Origin: Nonomuraea endophytica
Lineage (GTDB): Bacteria > Actinomycetota > Actinomycetes > Streptosporangiales > Streptosporangiaceae
DNA length: 64,000 bases
Assembly: GCF_014203235.1 (NCBI RefSeq)
Contig: NZ_JACHIN010000013.1
Span: 182,832-246,831, forward strand
Reading direction: 5' to 3'
In this document: piece after piece, positions 46,979 through 56,332 of the stretch
Numbering within the stretch: position 1 is the first letter of the stretch
Layout of the letters: each line of letters starts with the position of its first letter
Notes under the pieces: model-generated
Told to the model about the DNA's origin: nothing
The model's database searches: none
Seen by the model: only the letters and a program-made list of their open reading frames with translations
Program-made: the position numbers and the translations under genes

Positions 46979-47848
46979 TCAAGGGGTACGGCCCGGCCGT
47001 ACCCCTGACAGGCGGGCGGCCACCAGCGCCGCGCACCGCTCGTCGAACATGATCGTGTAGTGGTTGCAGTCGGGCACCAGCTCGTCGCGCAGCCCCGGCA
47101 CCCGCCGCTCCCAGTGCGCGGCCAACGGGCCCGGCAGCATCCCGACCTCCTGGTTCAGCAGCCCGCGCGGCGCCCGCAGCAACGTCACCGGCGCCTCGAT
47201 CGCGGCCAGCGCCGACCCGATCGCGTCCCCCTTGAGCCGCATCCACCGGCCGTCCTCGCGCACCGCGGTGCCGACGGCTCGCGAGCGCAGCGCCCCCTCC
47301 GGACCGGTCAGGTCGTAGCGCACGTACTCCTCGGCCGTCGGCGTCCAGTGGCCGACGAAGGCCGGATGCGCCTGGAAGAAGGCCACGTAGTCGTCCGCCG
47401 ACGGGAACGTCTGGCTGAGCCGGGCGATCGCCGGGCCGAGCGTGGCCTCGATCTCGGCGTCCACGTCCGCACCCGGCGCCAGGGGCGGGAACGGCAGCCC
47501 GCCGTCCACCAGCACCACCCGCTCGAACGCGCGCCGCGCCGCCGCCAGCACCGCCACGTACGCGCCCATCGAGTGCCCGGTCAGCACCGCCCCGGCACCG
47601 GCGCCCACGTGCTCCGCCACCCGCAGCACGTCCTCGGCGTGCCGTTCCAGCCCGTAGGGGCCGGGCAGGTCCGCGCTGTGGCCGCGCCCGCGCAGGTCCA
47701 TGGCGACCAGCGACCACTCCGGCGGCAGGTGCGCGGCCACCGCGTTCCACGCCATCAGCGATGCGGTGATGCCGTGCACCGCGACGATCAGCTTCGGCCC
47801 GGATCCGAAGACCGCGAACCGCATACCGTCCACCTCGTCGTATCGCAT
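46979..47848 (-). CDS. alpha/beta hydrolase
   Basis: A 289-residue cytoplasmic alpha/beta hydrolase of the epoxide hydrolase/haloalkane dehalogenase-like superfamily. Core signals: VAVHGITASLMAWNAV (oxyanion HG), DLRGRGHSADLPGPYG, the nucleophile elbow TGHSMGAYVA (Ser near 94) and the catalytic His in DCNHYTIMFD near 268; the acidic residue is probably in the APVTLLRAPRG strand vicinity. Substrate unknown. Convergent with the hotdog gene (4 bp gap), and 9 bp downstream of the kinase gene on the same strand. Confidence 0.87.
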   Translation of the reverse strand: MRYDEVDGMRFAVFGSGPKLIVAVHGITASLMAWNAVAAHLPPEWSLVAMDLRGRGHSADLPGPYGLERHAEDVLRVAEHVGAGAGAVLTGHSMGAYVAVLAAARRAFERVVLVDGGLPFPPLAPGADVDAEIEATLGPAIARLSQTFPSADDYVAFFQAHPAFVGHWTPTAEEYVRYDLTGPEGALRSRAVGTAVREDGRWMRLKGDAIGSALAAIEAPVTLLRAPRGLLNQEVGMLPGPLAAHWERRVPGLRDELVPDCNHYTIMFDERCAALVAARLSGVRPGRTP

Positions 47849-47857
47849 GACGTGATC

Positions 47858-50800
47858 CTAGGAGCAGCCTTTCGTGTAGGGGAGTCCTGGATTCACGTAC
47901 GTACGCCATTCCGCCTCGCTGAGCGAGCGGCCCGCGCGGGCGCAGACGGCGGCGGCGACCTTGGCCGGGGCGACCGGGTGCTCGTTCAGGTGGCCGTCGC
48001 GGTCCAGCGTCAGCAGGGTGGAGCCGTCGGCGCTGAAGGCCAGCGAGAGCACCTCGCGCACCTGCGGGTCCAGGGCGCCGCCGGTGTCGCGCAGCATCGC
48101 GAGCTCGGTGCCGCTGACCGGCTCGTACAGGCGGACCCTGCCGTCGGCGGTGGTCCAGGCCGCGACCACGTCCTCGCGGGGCGAGCGCGCGCTGATCGTG
48201 CCGACGCCGGTGGAGACCCCGCCCGTACGCCGCCAGGTGGCCAGATCCCAGCCGGTCATGCGCTCACGGGAGTCGATGACGAACAGGGTGCCGCCGGCGC
48301 GGTCGAAGTGCAGGCCGACGACGGCGCTTTCCCTTCCGGTGCCGCCGAACGCGGGGCCCGCCGGTCTGCCGGTGGCGGCGTCGACGACCGTCACGTGCCG
48401 CCCGCCCACGGCCAGCCGCCGGCCGTCGGGGGAGAAGGTCGTGAGCGGCTGGCCGTCGTGCGTGGACTGCCACAACATCCGGCGGGCCCGCCAGTCCCAG
48501 ACCTGGACCAGATAGTCGTCTTTTCGCTTGAACCCCGACGAGGTCATCGACAGGGCGAGCAGGGCGCCGTCCGGGCTGACGGAGACCAGCTCCGGCCCCA
48601 GCTTTCCGTCCGGGGTGAACGTGTGGACCGTGCCGTCCTCCACCACCGTCACCCGCCGTCTTTCCAGGTCGATGCTGACCATCAGACGGCCGTCCGGGCT
48701 GAAATGGGCCGTCTCCAGTTCCAGCGCCCCGCCCTCGGGCCTGCCGTCGGACACCCGCCGGATCCGCACGCCGTCGCCCAGGCCGCCGATCGCCATCCTG
48801 GTGCCGTCCGGCGCCAGTTGCCCCATCTCCAGCGGGTTGGCCGGCCTCCCTCGCAGGTCGCCGACGTCGAGCGAGAAGACCTGGTCGGCCTGCAGATAGC
48901 GGAAGGTCGTGCCGTCGAAGCCGCCGGTCGGCCGTGACGCCTCCTCCGCCTCGCCCCTGACCGGCGCCGACGCGAGCAACTGGGTGTCGGACATCCGCCA
49001 GAACTGGATGGTCTCCTCCGCCATGGTGGCCACCAGCCGCCCGTCGCCGCTGAAGACCGGGCCGCCCTTGTTCCAGACGCCCTGTGTGCCCGCGCCGTCG
49101 AGGTCACCGAGCTCCTCCACGCGCCCGCGCCCGGTCAGCCGCACCCGCTTCGGGTCCGGGACGCCGACCTCCTCGGCCCGCCAGAGTCCGTCCTGGCTGT
49201 ATGCCGTGCCGTCCCGCACGCGTGAGGGACTGGTCGCGCCCGTGCGCAGATTCCACCGCGTGCCTCCGTCCGCGTCGGTCACCACGGGCGTGTCCTCCGT
49301 GGGGAAGACCACGCCGACCCACCCGTAGACCAGGTCGAACGGCTTGGTGAAGGTCACACTCCGGATCGGCCGGCCCGTGCGGGCCTCCCACGCCCGGGCG
49401 CGCCCGGCCGTCACCACCAGGAGCGTGCGCCCGGACGGCGACAGCGCGACCGCGCCCGTCAGCTCGCCCTTGAGCCCGAGCGCGCGCACCCCGCCCGCGC
49501 GCCGCCCCGTCCGCAGGTCCCACAGCCGGGCCTCGTCGTCGCCGACGCTCACCAGCCAGCGGCCGTTCGCGCTGATGGCCCGCATCGTGTCCGGGCTGGT
49601 CGCCGGATCGCGGAACATGCCGGTCTCCCGCTGGTTGGCGGAGACCGTCAGCTCCGCCCGCGTGTGCGGCGTCTGGTCCAGCTTCCACGCCGTCGCGCTG
49701 AACAGCGCCGCCAGCATCGGGTCGGCGCGCCGGGTCGAGGCGGCCAGCGTGGCCAGCCGGTCCGCCTCCGACCTGCGTAACTGCCCGGCGATCTGCTCGG
49801 ACCGCTGATCGGCCAGCCGCCCCTGGTGGATCGCCAGCCCTCCGGCCACCAGCGCGATCACCAGCAGCCCCGCCAGGCTCAGCGCGGCCAGCCGCGAGCG
49901 CCTGGCCCGGCCGCGCGACAGCCGCGCCGCCGCCTCCAGGAAGTCGCGCTCGGCCGTGGACAGCGTGATGTTCCTGCGCGCGGTGGCCGCCCACTGCAGC
50001 GCGTTCTCCAGGCTGCTGCCCTGGAACAGGTCGCCGTCCCTGCGTCCCGCCGCCTCCCACCTGCTCGCCGCGGCGAGGATCTCCCGGTGTACGGCCAGGC
50101 CGTCGCGGTTGGCCTCGATCCAGCGCCGGTACCTGGGCCAGGCGTGGGGGAGCGCCGGGCGGGCCAGCGTCACCTCGTCGTCCGTCCTGGTCAAGAGGTA
50201 GCCGAAGACCTCCAGCAGGCGCTTGGCCGCGGCCGCCTCCGGCAGGGGGCGGCCGTCGAGGATCTCGGCCAGGGCGGCCTGCCGTACCGTGAGCTCGCCG
50301 CGCGGGCCGACCGTGACCAGCCGCAGGAACACCTCGGGCGCCAGCTCCCGCTCGGCCGGATCGAGGAGGCCGTAGGTCTCCTCGGCGAGCGTGCCCAGGG
50401 CGGGGTCGTCGGCCGCGGCGCCCATCCGCGCCGCCTCGCGCCCGCCCGCGGCCAGCAGGCGCCCGGTGTCGAGGCCGTCCGCCGACCACCGGAGGGCGGG
50501 CCCGCCGCGGTTCAGGTGCGCGGCGTCGAGCCGGGTGTCGCCGCTGACCAGCGCGAGCAGCAGCTCACGGGCGCTCGGCCGCTCGGCCGGGTCCCTTCTC
50601 ATGGCCGCCTCGGCCATCGGGCGCAGCGAGTCCGGCAGCACGCTCAGGTCGGGCGTGGACGACAGCACGCGGTGCATGATGGCGCCCAGGCTGTCGGCCT
50701 CGTACGGATCGGCGCCGGTGGCGGCGAAGACGAGCACACCGGCCCACGCGAACACGTCGGCCGGCGCCCCCGCCCGCTGCCCGGTGAACACCTCGGGCGC

Positions 50801-51316
50801 CATGTAGGCGGGCGTCCCGGTCACCAGCCCCGTCGTCGTGAGCGACATCTCGGCGGTCCTGGCGATGCCGAAGTCGATCAGCCGGGGCCCGTCCGGCCCG
50901 AGCAGCACGTTGTCCGGCTTGAGGTCGCGGTGCACCACCCCGGCGTCGTGGATCGCGGTCAGCGCGGTGGCGATCGCCGTGGCCAGCCGGTGCAGGTCCC
51001 CGCCCGCGAACCGGCGCCCGTCCGCGACCGCCGCCCGCAGGCTCGGCCCCTCGACGTACTCACTCACGATGTACGGCCGCGGCCCCTCCAGATCGGCACC
51101 GACCACCTCGGCGATGCAGAACGACGCCACCCGCTGCGCCGCCTCCGCCTCCCTGACCAACTGGGCGGTCTGGTCGCCGTGCAGCACCTTGACCGCGACC
51201 CGGCGGCCGTCCTCGCCGTACCCCTCGTAGACGACGCCCTGACCGCCCGCGCCCAGCCGCCCCGCCAGCCAGTACGAGCCGAGCCGCTGCGGGTCCCCGT
51301 CGATCAACTTCCCCAT
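47858..51316 (-). CDS. membrane serine/threonine protein kinase with WD40 repeats
   Basis: A 1152-residue signalling protein. Kinase domain ~10-265: GRLGAGGQGVVYEGYGEDGR (P-loop), AVKVLHG, catalytic HRDLKPDN, IDFGIAR (DFG) and MAPEVF. Residues ~300-470 resemble the winged-helix/effector-linker region of nSTAND-type proteins. A single membrane helix at ~480-500 (LAALSLAGLLVIALVAGGLA) is followed by a coiled coil (GRLADQRSEQIAGQLRRSEA). The rest (~560-1130) forms WD40-like beta-propeller repeats (NGRWLVSVGDDEARLWDLRT; FSADGSTLLTLDRDG). It would phosphorylate unknown targets in response to envelope signals sensed by the propellers. ATG 51316 is chosen; GTG 51322 is an alternative. Confidence 0.92.
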   Translation of the reverse strand: MGKLIDGDPQRLGSYWLAGRLGAGGQGVVYEGYGEDGRRVAVKVLHGDQTAQLVREAEAAQRVASFCIAEVVGADLEGPRPYIVSEYVEGPSLRAAVADGRRFAGGDLHRLATAIATALTAIHDAGVVHRDLKPDNVLLGPDGPRLIDFGIARTAEMSLTTTGLVTGTPAYMAPEVFTGQRAGAPADVFAWAGVLVFAATGADPYEADSLGAIMHRVLSSTPDLSVLPDSLRPMAEAAMRRDPAERPSARELLLALVSGDTRLDAAHLNRGGPALRWSADGLDTGRLLAAGGREAARMGAAADDPALGTLAEETYGLLDPAERELAPEVFLRLVTVGPRGELTVRQAALAEILDGRPLPEAAAAKRLLEVFGYLLTRTDDEVTLARPALPHAWPRYRRWIEANRDGLAVHREILAAASRWEAAGRRDGDLFQGSSLENALQWAATARRNITLSTAERDFLEAAARLSRGRARRSRLAALSLAGLLVIALVAGGLAIHQGRLADQRSEQIAGQLRRSEADRLATLAASTRRADPMLAALFSATAWKLDQTPHTRAELTVSANQRETGMFRDPATSPDTMRAISANGRWLVSVGDDEARLWDLRTGRRAGGVRALGLKGELTGAVALSPSGRTLLVVTAGRARAWEARTGRPIRSVTFTKPFDLVYGWVGVVFPTEDTPVVTDADGGTRWNLRTGATSPSRVRDGTAYSQDGLWRAEEVGVPDPKRVRLTGRGRVEELGDLDGAGTQGVWNKGGPVFSGDGRLVATMAEETIQFWRMSDTQLLASAPVRGEAEEASRPTGGFDGTTFRYLQADQVFSLDVGDLRGRPANPLEMGQLAPDGTRMAIGGLGDGVRIRRVSDGRPEGGALELETAHFSPDGRLMVSIDLERRRVTVVEDGTVHTFTPDGKLGPELVSVSPDGALLALSMTSSGFKRKDDYLVQVWDWRARRMLWQSTHDGQPLTTFSPDGRRLAVGGRHVTVVDAATGRPAGPAFGGTGRESAVVGLHFDRAGGTLFVIDSRERMTGWDLATWRRTGGVSTGVGTISARSPREDVVAAWTTADGRVRLYEPVSGTELAMLRDTGGALDPQVREVLSLAFSADGSTLLTLDRDGHLNEHPVAPAKVAAAVCARAGRSLSEAEWRTYVNPGLPYTKGCS

Positions 51317-51367
51317 GGCCACTTGGATGCGGCTGAGCAGGGGATGGTTGCCGGTAAATTACGCAAT

Positions 51368-52069
51368 ATGCGGATCACCGTCATCGAACACGAGGCCGAC
51401 GCGCCCCTCGGGTACTTCGCCGCCTGGCTCGACCTGCCCTGCGACGTCGTCCGCCCCTACCTCGGTGACCCGATCCCCGCCGACGCCGCCGACGGCCTCA
51501 TCGTGCTCGGCGGCGAGATGGCCGCCTGGGAGGACGAGGCCTACCCCTGGCTGCCCGCCACCCGCGACCTGATCCGCCGCTCGGTCGCCGCGCAAACCCC
51601 CGTGCTGGGCATCTGCCTGGGCGCCCAGCTCATGACGCTGGCCTGCGGCGGAACGGTCGAACGCGGCGCGGCCGGCCTGGAGATCGGCGCCTGCCAGGTG
51701 ACGCTGCTCCCGGTCGCCGATCCCCTTCTGTCCGGCTCGGGCCTGGCGGGAACGGTCCCCGCCGCGCAGTTCCACCGGGACGCCATGACCACCCTGCCGG
51801 AGGGCGCGACCCTGCTCATGACCGGCGAGCGTTACCCCCACCAGGCCTACCGGCTGGGCACGAGCGCCTGGGCGGTGCAGTTCCACCCCGAGGTCACCCC
51901 GGAGATCTTCGACCGCTGGATCGCCGCCTCCGGGCAGGACCAGAAGCTGGCGACCGAGGTGAAGGCCGCCGACGCGAGCCTGGTCGCGACCTGGCGGCCC
52001 GTCGCGGAGGCCTTCGCCGCCGTCGTCAGAACCAGCGGTCGTTCTCCCGGGGCTTCCTCGGCCGGGTGA
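51368..52069 (+). CDS. class I glutamine amidotransferase-like protein
   Basis: A 233-residue GATase1 domain protein. The nucleophile elbow is GICLGAQLM (Cys near 80), the His/Glu dyad is QFHPEV (~177-180). N-terminal ITVIEHEADAPLGYFAAWLD and LIVLGGEMAAWEDEAYPWLP match the GMP synthase-like stand-alone amidotransferases found beside glnE/glnA2 in actinobacteria. It would release ammonia from glutamine or act on gamma-glutamyl compounds (the PuuD-like alternative is plausible next to a GlnA2-type gene), but the substrate is not visible. The 3' end overlaps the HXXEE gene by 44 bp. Confidence 0.87.
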   Translation: MRITVIEHEADAPLGYFAAWLDLPCDVVRPYLGDPIPADAADGLIVLGGEMAAWEDEAYPWLPATRDLIRRSVAAQTPVLGICLGAQLMTLACGGTVERGAAGLEIGACQVTLLPVADPLLSGSGLAGTVPAAQFHRDAMTTLPEGATLLMTGERYPHQAYRLGTSAWAVQFHPEVTPEIFDRWIAASGQDQKLATEVKAADASLVATWRPVAEAFAAVVRTSGRSPGASSAG

Positions 52070-52553
52070 GCAGGTGGGCCAGCGCGTGGACCCCGCCCAG
52101 CACCACGGGAAACCACAGCAGGCCCGCCGTGCTCCCGCGCACCGGAACGCCCTCGGCCTTCAGCCGCCGCCACGCCCAGGCGGCGAACGGCAGCACCACC
52201 AGCGGTGAGGTGACCAGCCCCGGCGTGTAGCCGCGGGTGATCGCGGCCTGGGCCAGGTGCACCAGCCCGTGCAGCCCGAACCCGGCCAGCACCGTCTGGA
52301 ACAGCGGGCTGCGCCCATCGGTGCGCGCCCCGTCGGCAGCGGCGGCGGCGATCACTCCGGCCATGAGCCCGATCGCCACGTTCACATGTCGCTGCGACAC
52401 CTCCAGCCGCGCCCACGGCACCTGCGGGAACCGCTCCTCCAGCCGCTCCCGGTTGTCGCGCACCCACGTGGCCATCGTCGCCAGCTCCTCGGCGTCGTGC
52501 ACCGCCCACGCCGCCAGCAGCCCCCACGTCACCGTCTTCGGAACCTGTCCCAT
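52026..52553 (-). CDS. HXXEE-domain membrane protein
   Basis: A 175-residue integral membrane protein with four to five helices. The defining motif is AVHDAEELATM in the first helix (H-x-x-E-E), followed by VNVAIGLMAGVIAAAAADG, then VLAGFGLHGLVHLAQAAI and the last GGVHALAHLL. Conserved His and Glu in helices suggest a di-metal or hydrolase-like site, but no function is known for the family. ATG 52553 is preferred because GGGAGGG (52559-52565) is at good spacing; ATG 52556 and GTG 52577 are alternatives. It diverges from glnE across a region with an AACGCA/TGCGTT operator. Confidence 0.82.
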   Translation of the reverse strand: MGQVPKTVTWGLLAAWAVHDAEELATMATWVRDNRERLEERFPQVPWARLEVSQRHVNVAIGLMAGVIAAAAADGARTDGRSPLFQTVLAGFGLHGLVHLAQAAITRGYTPGLVTSPLVVLPFAAWAWRRLKAEGVPVRGSTAGLLWFPVVLGGVHALAHLLTRPRKPRENDRWF

Positions 52554-52577
52554 CATCGCCCTCCCGACCACAAACAC

Positions 52578-52593
52578 AACGCACCGTTGCGTT
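52578..52593. promoter_or_regulatory. TetR-type operator between the HXXEE and glnE genes
   Basis: AACGCA (52578-52583), CCGT, TGCGTT (52588-52593): a perfect 6-bp inverted repeat of the kind bound by many small TetR repressors. It lies 25 bases before the HXXEE start and 43 before glnE. No TetR gene is directly adjacent. Confidence 0.5.
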
Positions 52594-52635
52594 TTACTTT
52601 AAGCGTTCCGCGAGGCCACCTGTCAAGATGGGGAG

Positions 52636-55599
52636 GTGCCCAGGATCGAGTCCACCGCAGCCCGCCTGGCCAAGCTCGGCTTCGCCGACGGCGCCCGCGC
52701 GGCCCGCCTGGTAGCCGGCCTCACCCCGACCCCGTCCACCGCCTCCGTCGTCGAGGAACTGCTCAACGACCTGGTGCGGGTGGCCGATCCCGACCTGGCG
52801 CTGACCTCGCTCACCCGGCTCGCCGAACGCGACCCTGACGTCCTGGCCGCCCTCCACGCCGACCGGCCGCTGCGCGAGCGCCTGTTCGCCGTGCTCGGGG
52901 TGAGCGCGGCGCTCGGGGAACACCTGGTGCGCCACCCCGGCCAGGTGGGGCTGCTGGCCGTACCGGAGCTGGAGGAGGCGCGCGCGGAGCTGCTCCGCGC
53001 GGTCGGCGCCGAGCCCGCCGCGACCGAGCCCCGCGCGAGCACGACGACCGACACCCTGGTGGCGCTCCGCGTCGCCTACCGCGGCCGCCTGCTCCACCTG
53101 GCCGCGCGCGACCTGACCGGGCAGGCCGCGCCGGCCGAGGTCACCGCGGAGCTGTCCGACCTGGCGGGCGCGGCGCTGGAGGCGGCGCTCGCCATCGCCC
53201 GCGCCGAGGCCCCCGACGGCCTCGACACGGTACGGCTGGCCGTCATCGGCATGGGCAAGTGCGGCGCCCGCGAGCTCAACTACATCAGCGACGTCGACGT
53301 CATCTTCGTGGCCGAGCCACGCGACGGCGCCGACGAGACCAAGGCGCTGCGCACCGCCACCCGCCTGGCCCAGGCGATGATGCGCGCCTGCTCAGCCGCC
53401 ACCTCGGAAGGCGCCCTGTGGGAGGTCGACGCGGGACTGCGCCCGGAGGGCCGCTCGGGCCCGCTGGTACGCACGCTCGCCAGCCACCTGGCCTACTACC
53501 GCCGCTGGGCCAAGACGTGGGAGTTCCAGGCGCTGCTCAAGGCCCGCCCGGTCGCCGGAGACCTGGAGCTGGGCGCCGCCTACGTCGCCGCGGTGAACGA
53601 CCTGGTCTGGTCGGCCGCGACTCGCGAGAACTTCGTCGAGGACGTCCAGGCGATGCGCCGCCGGGTCGAGGAGCACGTGCGGGCGGAGGGCGAGCGGCAG
53701 ATCAAGCTGGGCCCCGGCGGGCTGCGCGACATCGAGTTCGCGGTGCAACTGCTTCAGCTCGTGCACGGCCGCCTCGACCCGCTGCTGCGCCGCAAGGCCA
53801 CGCTGCCCGCCCTGGCCGCACTGTCCCGGGGCGGGTACGTCGGCCGCGAGGACGCCCGCCAGCTCGCCGAGGCCTATACGTTCCTGCGCCAGGTCGAGCA
53901 CCTGCTCCAACTCCACCGGCTGCGCCGCACCCACGTCCTGCCGACCGCCGAGGAAGACCTGCGCCGCCTCGGCCGCGCGCTCGGCACGCAGGTGAACCCG
54001 GTGGGCGAGTTCACCGCGCGCTGGCGCCGCCACGCCATGGAGGCCAGGCGGCTGCACGAGAAGCTGTTCTACCGGCCGCTGCTGCAGGCGGTCGCCCGGC
54101 TGCCCGAGTCGGAGTCGCGCCTTTCCACTTCGGCCGCCGCGGCCAGGCTGGAGGCGCTCGGCTATGTGGACCCGCCCGGCGCCCTGCGCCACATCGCCGC
54201 GCTGACCAGCGGAGTCTCACGCCGCGCCGCCATCCAGCGCACGCTGCTGCCGGTGATGCTGGGCTGGTTCGCCGGCACCCCCGATCCCGACGCGGGCCTG
54301 CTCGGCTTCCGCCAGGTGAGCGACAAGCTGGGCTCGACCCCCTGGTATCTGCGGCTGCTGCGCGACGAGACCGCCGTCGCCGCGCGGATGGCCCGCGTGC
54401 TGGGCACCAGCCGCTACGCGACCGGCCTGCTCACCAACGCCCCCGACGCCGTCGCGCTGCTGGGCTCCGACGACGAGCTCGCCACCCGTCCCGCCGCCGC
54501 GCTGCTCGCCGAGGCCTCCGCGGCGGTCTCCCGGCACGACGACGCCGAAGCGGCCGTGGCCGCCGTGCGCGCGCTGCGCCGCAAGGAGCTCTTCCGTACG
54601 GCCGTCGCCGACATCTCCGGCCTGATCGACATCGAACAGGTGGGCGTGGCCCTGTCGGAGCTCAACGACGTCACCATCCAGGCGGCGCTCGACGCGGCCG
54701 TGGCCAAGGTCACCCTGGAACGCCGGGCCCCGCTGCCGACCCGCTTCGCGGTGATCGCGATGGGCCGGCTGGGCGGGATGGAATGCTCGTACGCCAGCGA
54801 CGCCGACGTCATGTTCGTCCACTCGCCGCCCGCGGGCTCGGATGAGCGGGAGGCGTCGGAGGCCGCGTTCGCGGTGGCCAACGAGCTGCGCCGGCTGCTG
54901 GCGCTGCCCGCGCCCGACCCGCCGCTGCTGATCGACCCCGACCTGCGGCCGGAGGGCAGGCAGGGCCCGCTGGTGCGTACGCTCGCCTCCTACGCCGCCT
55001 ACTACGCCCGGTGGTCGTCGCCCTGGGAGTCGCAGGCGCTGCTGCGCGCCCGCTTCTCGGCCGGGGACGCCAGGCTGGGGGCGGAGTTCACCGCGACGGC
55101 CGACGGCCTGCGCTACCCGACGGGCGGCGTCGGTGAGGACGCGGTGAGGGAGATCCGCCGGCTCAAGGCCAGGATGGAGGCCGAGCGGCTGCCGCGCGGC
55201 GCCGACCCGGCCCTGCACACCAAGCTGGGCCGCGGCGGGCTGTCCGACGTGGAGTGGGTGGCCCAGCTGCTCCAGCTCCAGCATGCCCACGAGCACCCGT
55301 CCCTGCGTACCACCCAGACGTTGCGAACGTTGCGCGCGGCGGTGGAGGAGGGCCTGCTCGACGCGGCCGACGAGGCGGTGCTGGGCGAGGCGTGGCGGGC
55401 CGCCTCCCGCATCAGGGACGCCATCATGCTCGTCAAGGGCCGTCCCGGCGACAGCCTCCCGGCCGGAGCCCCGGAACGCCGCCTCATCGCCCGCACCCTC
55501 GGCTACCCGCCGGACGGCTCCGAGGACCTCATGGACGACTACCGCCGGGTCACCCGCCGCGCCCGCCAGGTGGTGGAACGTGTCTTCTACGGCTCCTGA
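52636..55599 (+). CDS. glnE: bifunctional glutamine synthetase adenylyltransferase/deadenylase
   Basis: A 987-residue enzyme with two nucleotidyltransferase domains. The N-terminal (adenylyl-removing) half has GMGKCGARELNYISDVDVIF (~200-219). The C-terminal (adenylylating) half has AMGRLGGMECSYASDADVMF (~709-728). Each is followed by an all-helical GlnE repeat (LRPEGRSGPLVRTLASHLAY and LRPEGRQGPLVRTLASYAAY). It attaches AMP to, or removes it from, GlnA1 in response to nitrogen status. Its target tyrosine is visible in the glnA gene at 60909-62333. GTG 52636 directly follows GGGGAG, so translation may be leaderless (CAAGAT 52624-52629 as -10). Confidence 0.96.
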   Translation: MPRIESTAARLAKLGFADGARAARLVAGLTPTPSTASVVEELLNDLVRVADPDLALTSLTRLAERDPDVLAALHADRPLRERLFAVLGVSAALGEHLVRHPGQVGLLAVPELEEARAELLRAVGAEPAATEPRASTTTDTLVALRVAYRGRLLHLAARDLTGQAAPAEVTAELSDLAGAALEAALAIARAEAPDGLDTVRLAVIGMGKCGARELNYISDVDVIFVAEPRDGADETKALRTATRLAQAMMRACSAATSEGALWEVDAGLRPEGRSGPLVRTLASHLAYYRRWAKTWEFQALLKARPVAGDLELGAAYVAAVNDLVWSAATRENFVEDVQAMRRRVEEHVRAEGERQIKLGPGGLRDIEFAVQLLQLVHGRLDPLLRRKATLPALAALSRGGYVGREDARQLAEAYTFLRQVEHLLQLHRLRRTHVLPTAEEDLRRLGRALGTQVNPVGEFTARWRRHAMEARRLHEKLFYRPLLQAVARLPESESRLSTSAAAARLEALGYVDPPGALRHIAALTSGVSRRAAIQRTLLPVMLGWFAGTPDPDAGLLGFRQVSDKLGSTPWYLRLLRDETAVAARMARVLGTSRYATGLLTNAPDAVALLGSDDELATRPAAALLAEASAAVSRHDDAEAAVAAVRALRRKELFRTAVADISGLIDIEQVGVALSELNDVTIQAALDAAVAKVTLERRAPLPTRFAVIAMGRLGGMECSYASDADVMFVHSPPAGSDEREASEAAFAVANELRRLLALPAPDPPLLIDPDLRPEGRQGPLVRTLASYAAYYARWSSPWESQALLRARFSAGDARLGAEFTATADGLRYPTGGVGEDAVREIRRLKARMEAERLPRGADPALHTKLGRGGLSDVEWVAQLLQLQHAHEHPSLRTTQTLRTLRAAVEEGLLDAADEAVLGEAWRAASRIRDAIMLVKGRPGDSLPAGAPERRLIARTLGYPPDGSEDLMDDYRRVTRRARQVVERVFYGS

Positions 55600-55646
55600 G
55601 CCGGGATGACGTTTGTCAGGCGGGATCGATGACGGCGGAGTCTGCA

Positions 55647-55663
55647 CCTGCCCCAGGGGCAGG
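55647..55663. promoter_or_regulatory. perfect G/C palindrome before the GPP34 gene
   Basis: CCTGCCCC-A-GGGGCAGG, 8-bp arms around one base, 16-32 bases before the start at 55679. It may be an operator; as a hairpin it has no loop room and no T-tract, so terminator function for glnE is less likely. Confidence 0.4.
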
Positions 55664-55678
55664 AGGCACACTCGGGGC

Positions 55679-56332
55679 ATGACGTTGAGCATCGCCGAGG
55701 AGTTCGTGCTCCTCGCACACGCGGACGAGGACGGCAAGCCGCTGGTCAAGGAGGAGCGGGTCAAGCTCGTCCTCGTCGCGGCGCTGATGTCGGAGCTCGC
55801 GCTCAGGGAGCGGATCGAGCTCGACGAGGACGGCGGCGTCCTGCTGCTGGACGGCGCGCCGACCGGTGACGCCGCGCTGGACGCGGTGCTGGCCAGGATC
55901 GGCGAGGTCGAGACCACGCTCCTGCCGCGCACGTGGTTCGCCAGGCTGCACGCCGAGCAGAACCCGGCCCCGATCCTGGAGAGCCTGGCCGAGACCGGCG
56001 CCCTGCGGGCCGAGCGGCGCAGGAGCTTCGGCGTCTTCACCAGCACCCGCTACCCGCAGGGCGACCCCGCCTTCGAGCAGGAGGTAAGGGCCCGGATCCA
56101 GGCGGGGTTCGGCGGCGCGGAGGTCACCCCCCGCACCGCCGCGGTGCTGGCCGTGGTGTACGCCGCGCGCCTGCTGCCCCAGTTGTTCCCCGGCGCCGAC
56201 ACAGCGCGGGCCGACGAGCTCGTCGCCGGCGACTGGGTCGGCCAGGAACTGCTCGCCTACTACGGCGGCGCAGGCAAGGGCGACGTGGCCACGACGGCGT
56301 TCAACACGGTGTTCGGGGACGGCGCGCTCTAG
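55679..56332 (+). CDS. GOLPH3/Vps74 (GPP34) family protein
   Basis: A 217-residue protein of the GPP34 family. N-terminal SIAEEFVLLAHADEDGKPLV is the hallmark LxEEhxLLxxxxxxG(K/R) opening, then LVLVAALMSELALRERIELD, ETTLLPRTWFARLH and SFGVFTSTRYPQGD. Eukaryotic members bind phosphatidylinositol-4-phosphate on Golgi membranes; the bacterial role is unknown. These are abundant in actinobacteria, often in several copies. Start ATG 55679. Convergent with a GNAT gene with a 4-bp CTAG overlap (56329-56332). Confidence 0.92.
   Translation: MTLSIAEEFVLLAHADEDGKPLVKEERVKLVLVAALMSELALRERIELDEDGGVLLLDGAPTGDAALDAVLARIGEVETTLLPRTWFARLHAEQNPAPILESLAETGALRAERRRSFGVFTSTRYPQGDPAFEQEVRARIQAGFGGAEVTPRTAAVLAVVYAARLLPQLFPGADTARADELVAGDWVGQELLAYYGGAGKGDVATTAFNTVFGDGAL

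Noticed and set aside
55647..55663. glnE terminator
   Set aside because: The palindrome has a one-base centre that cannot form a loop of normal size and no T-tract; operator is more likely.
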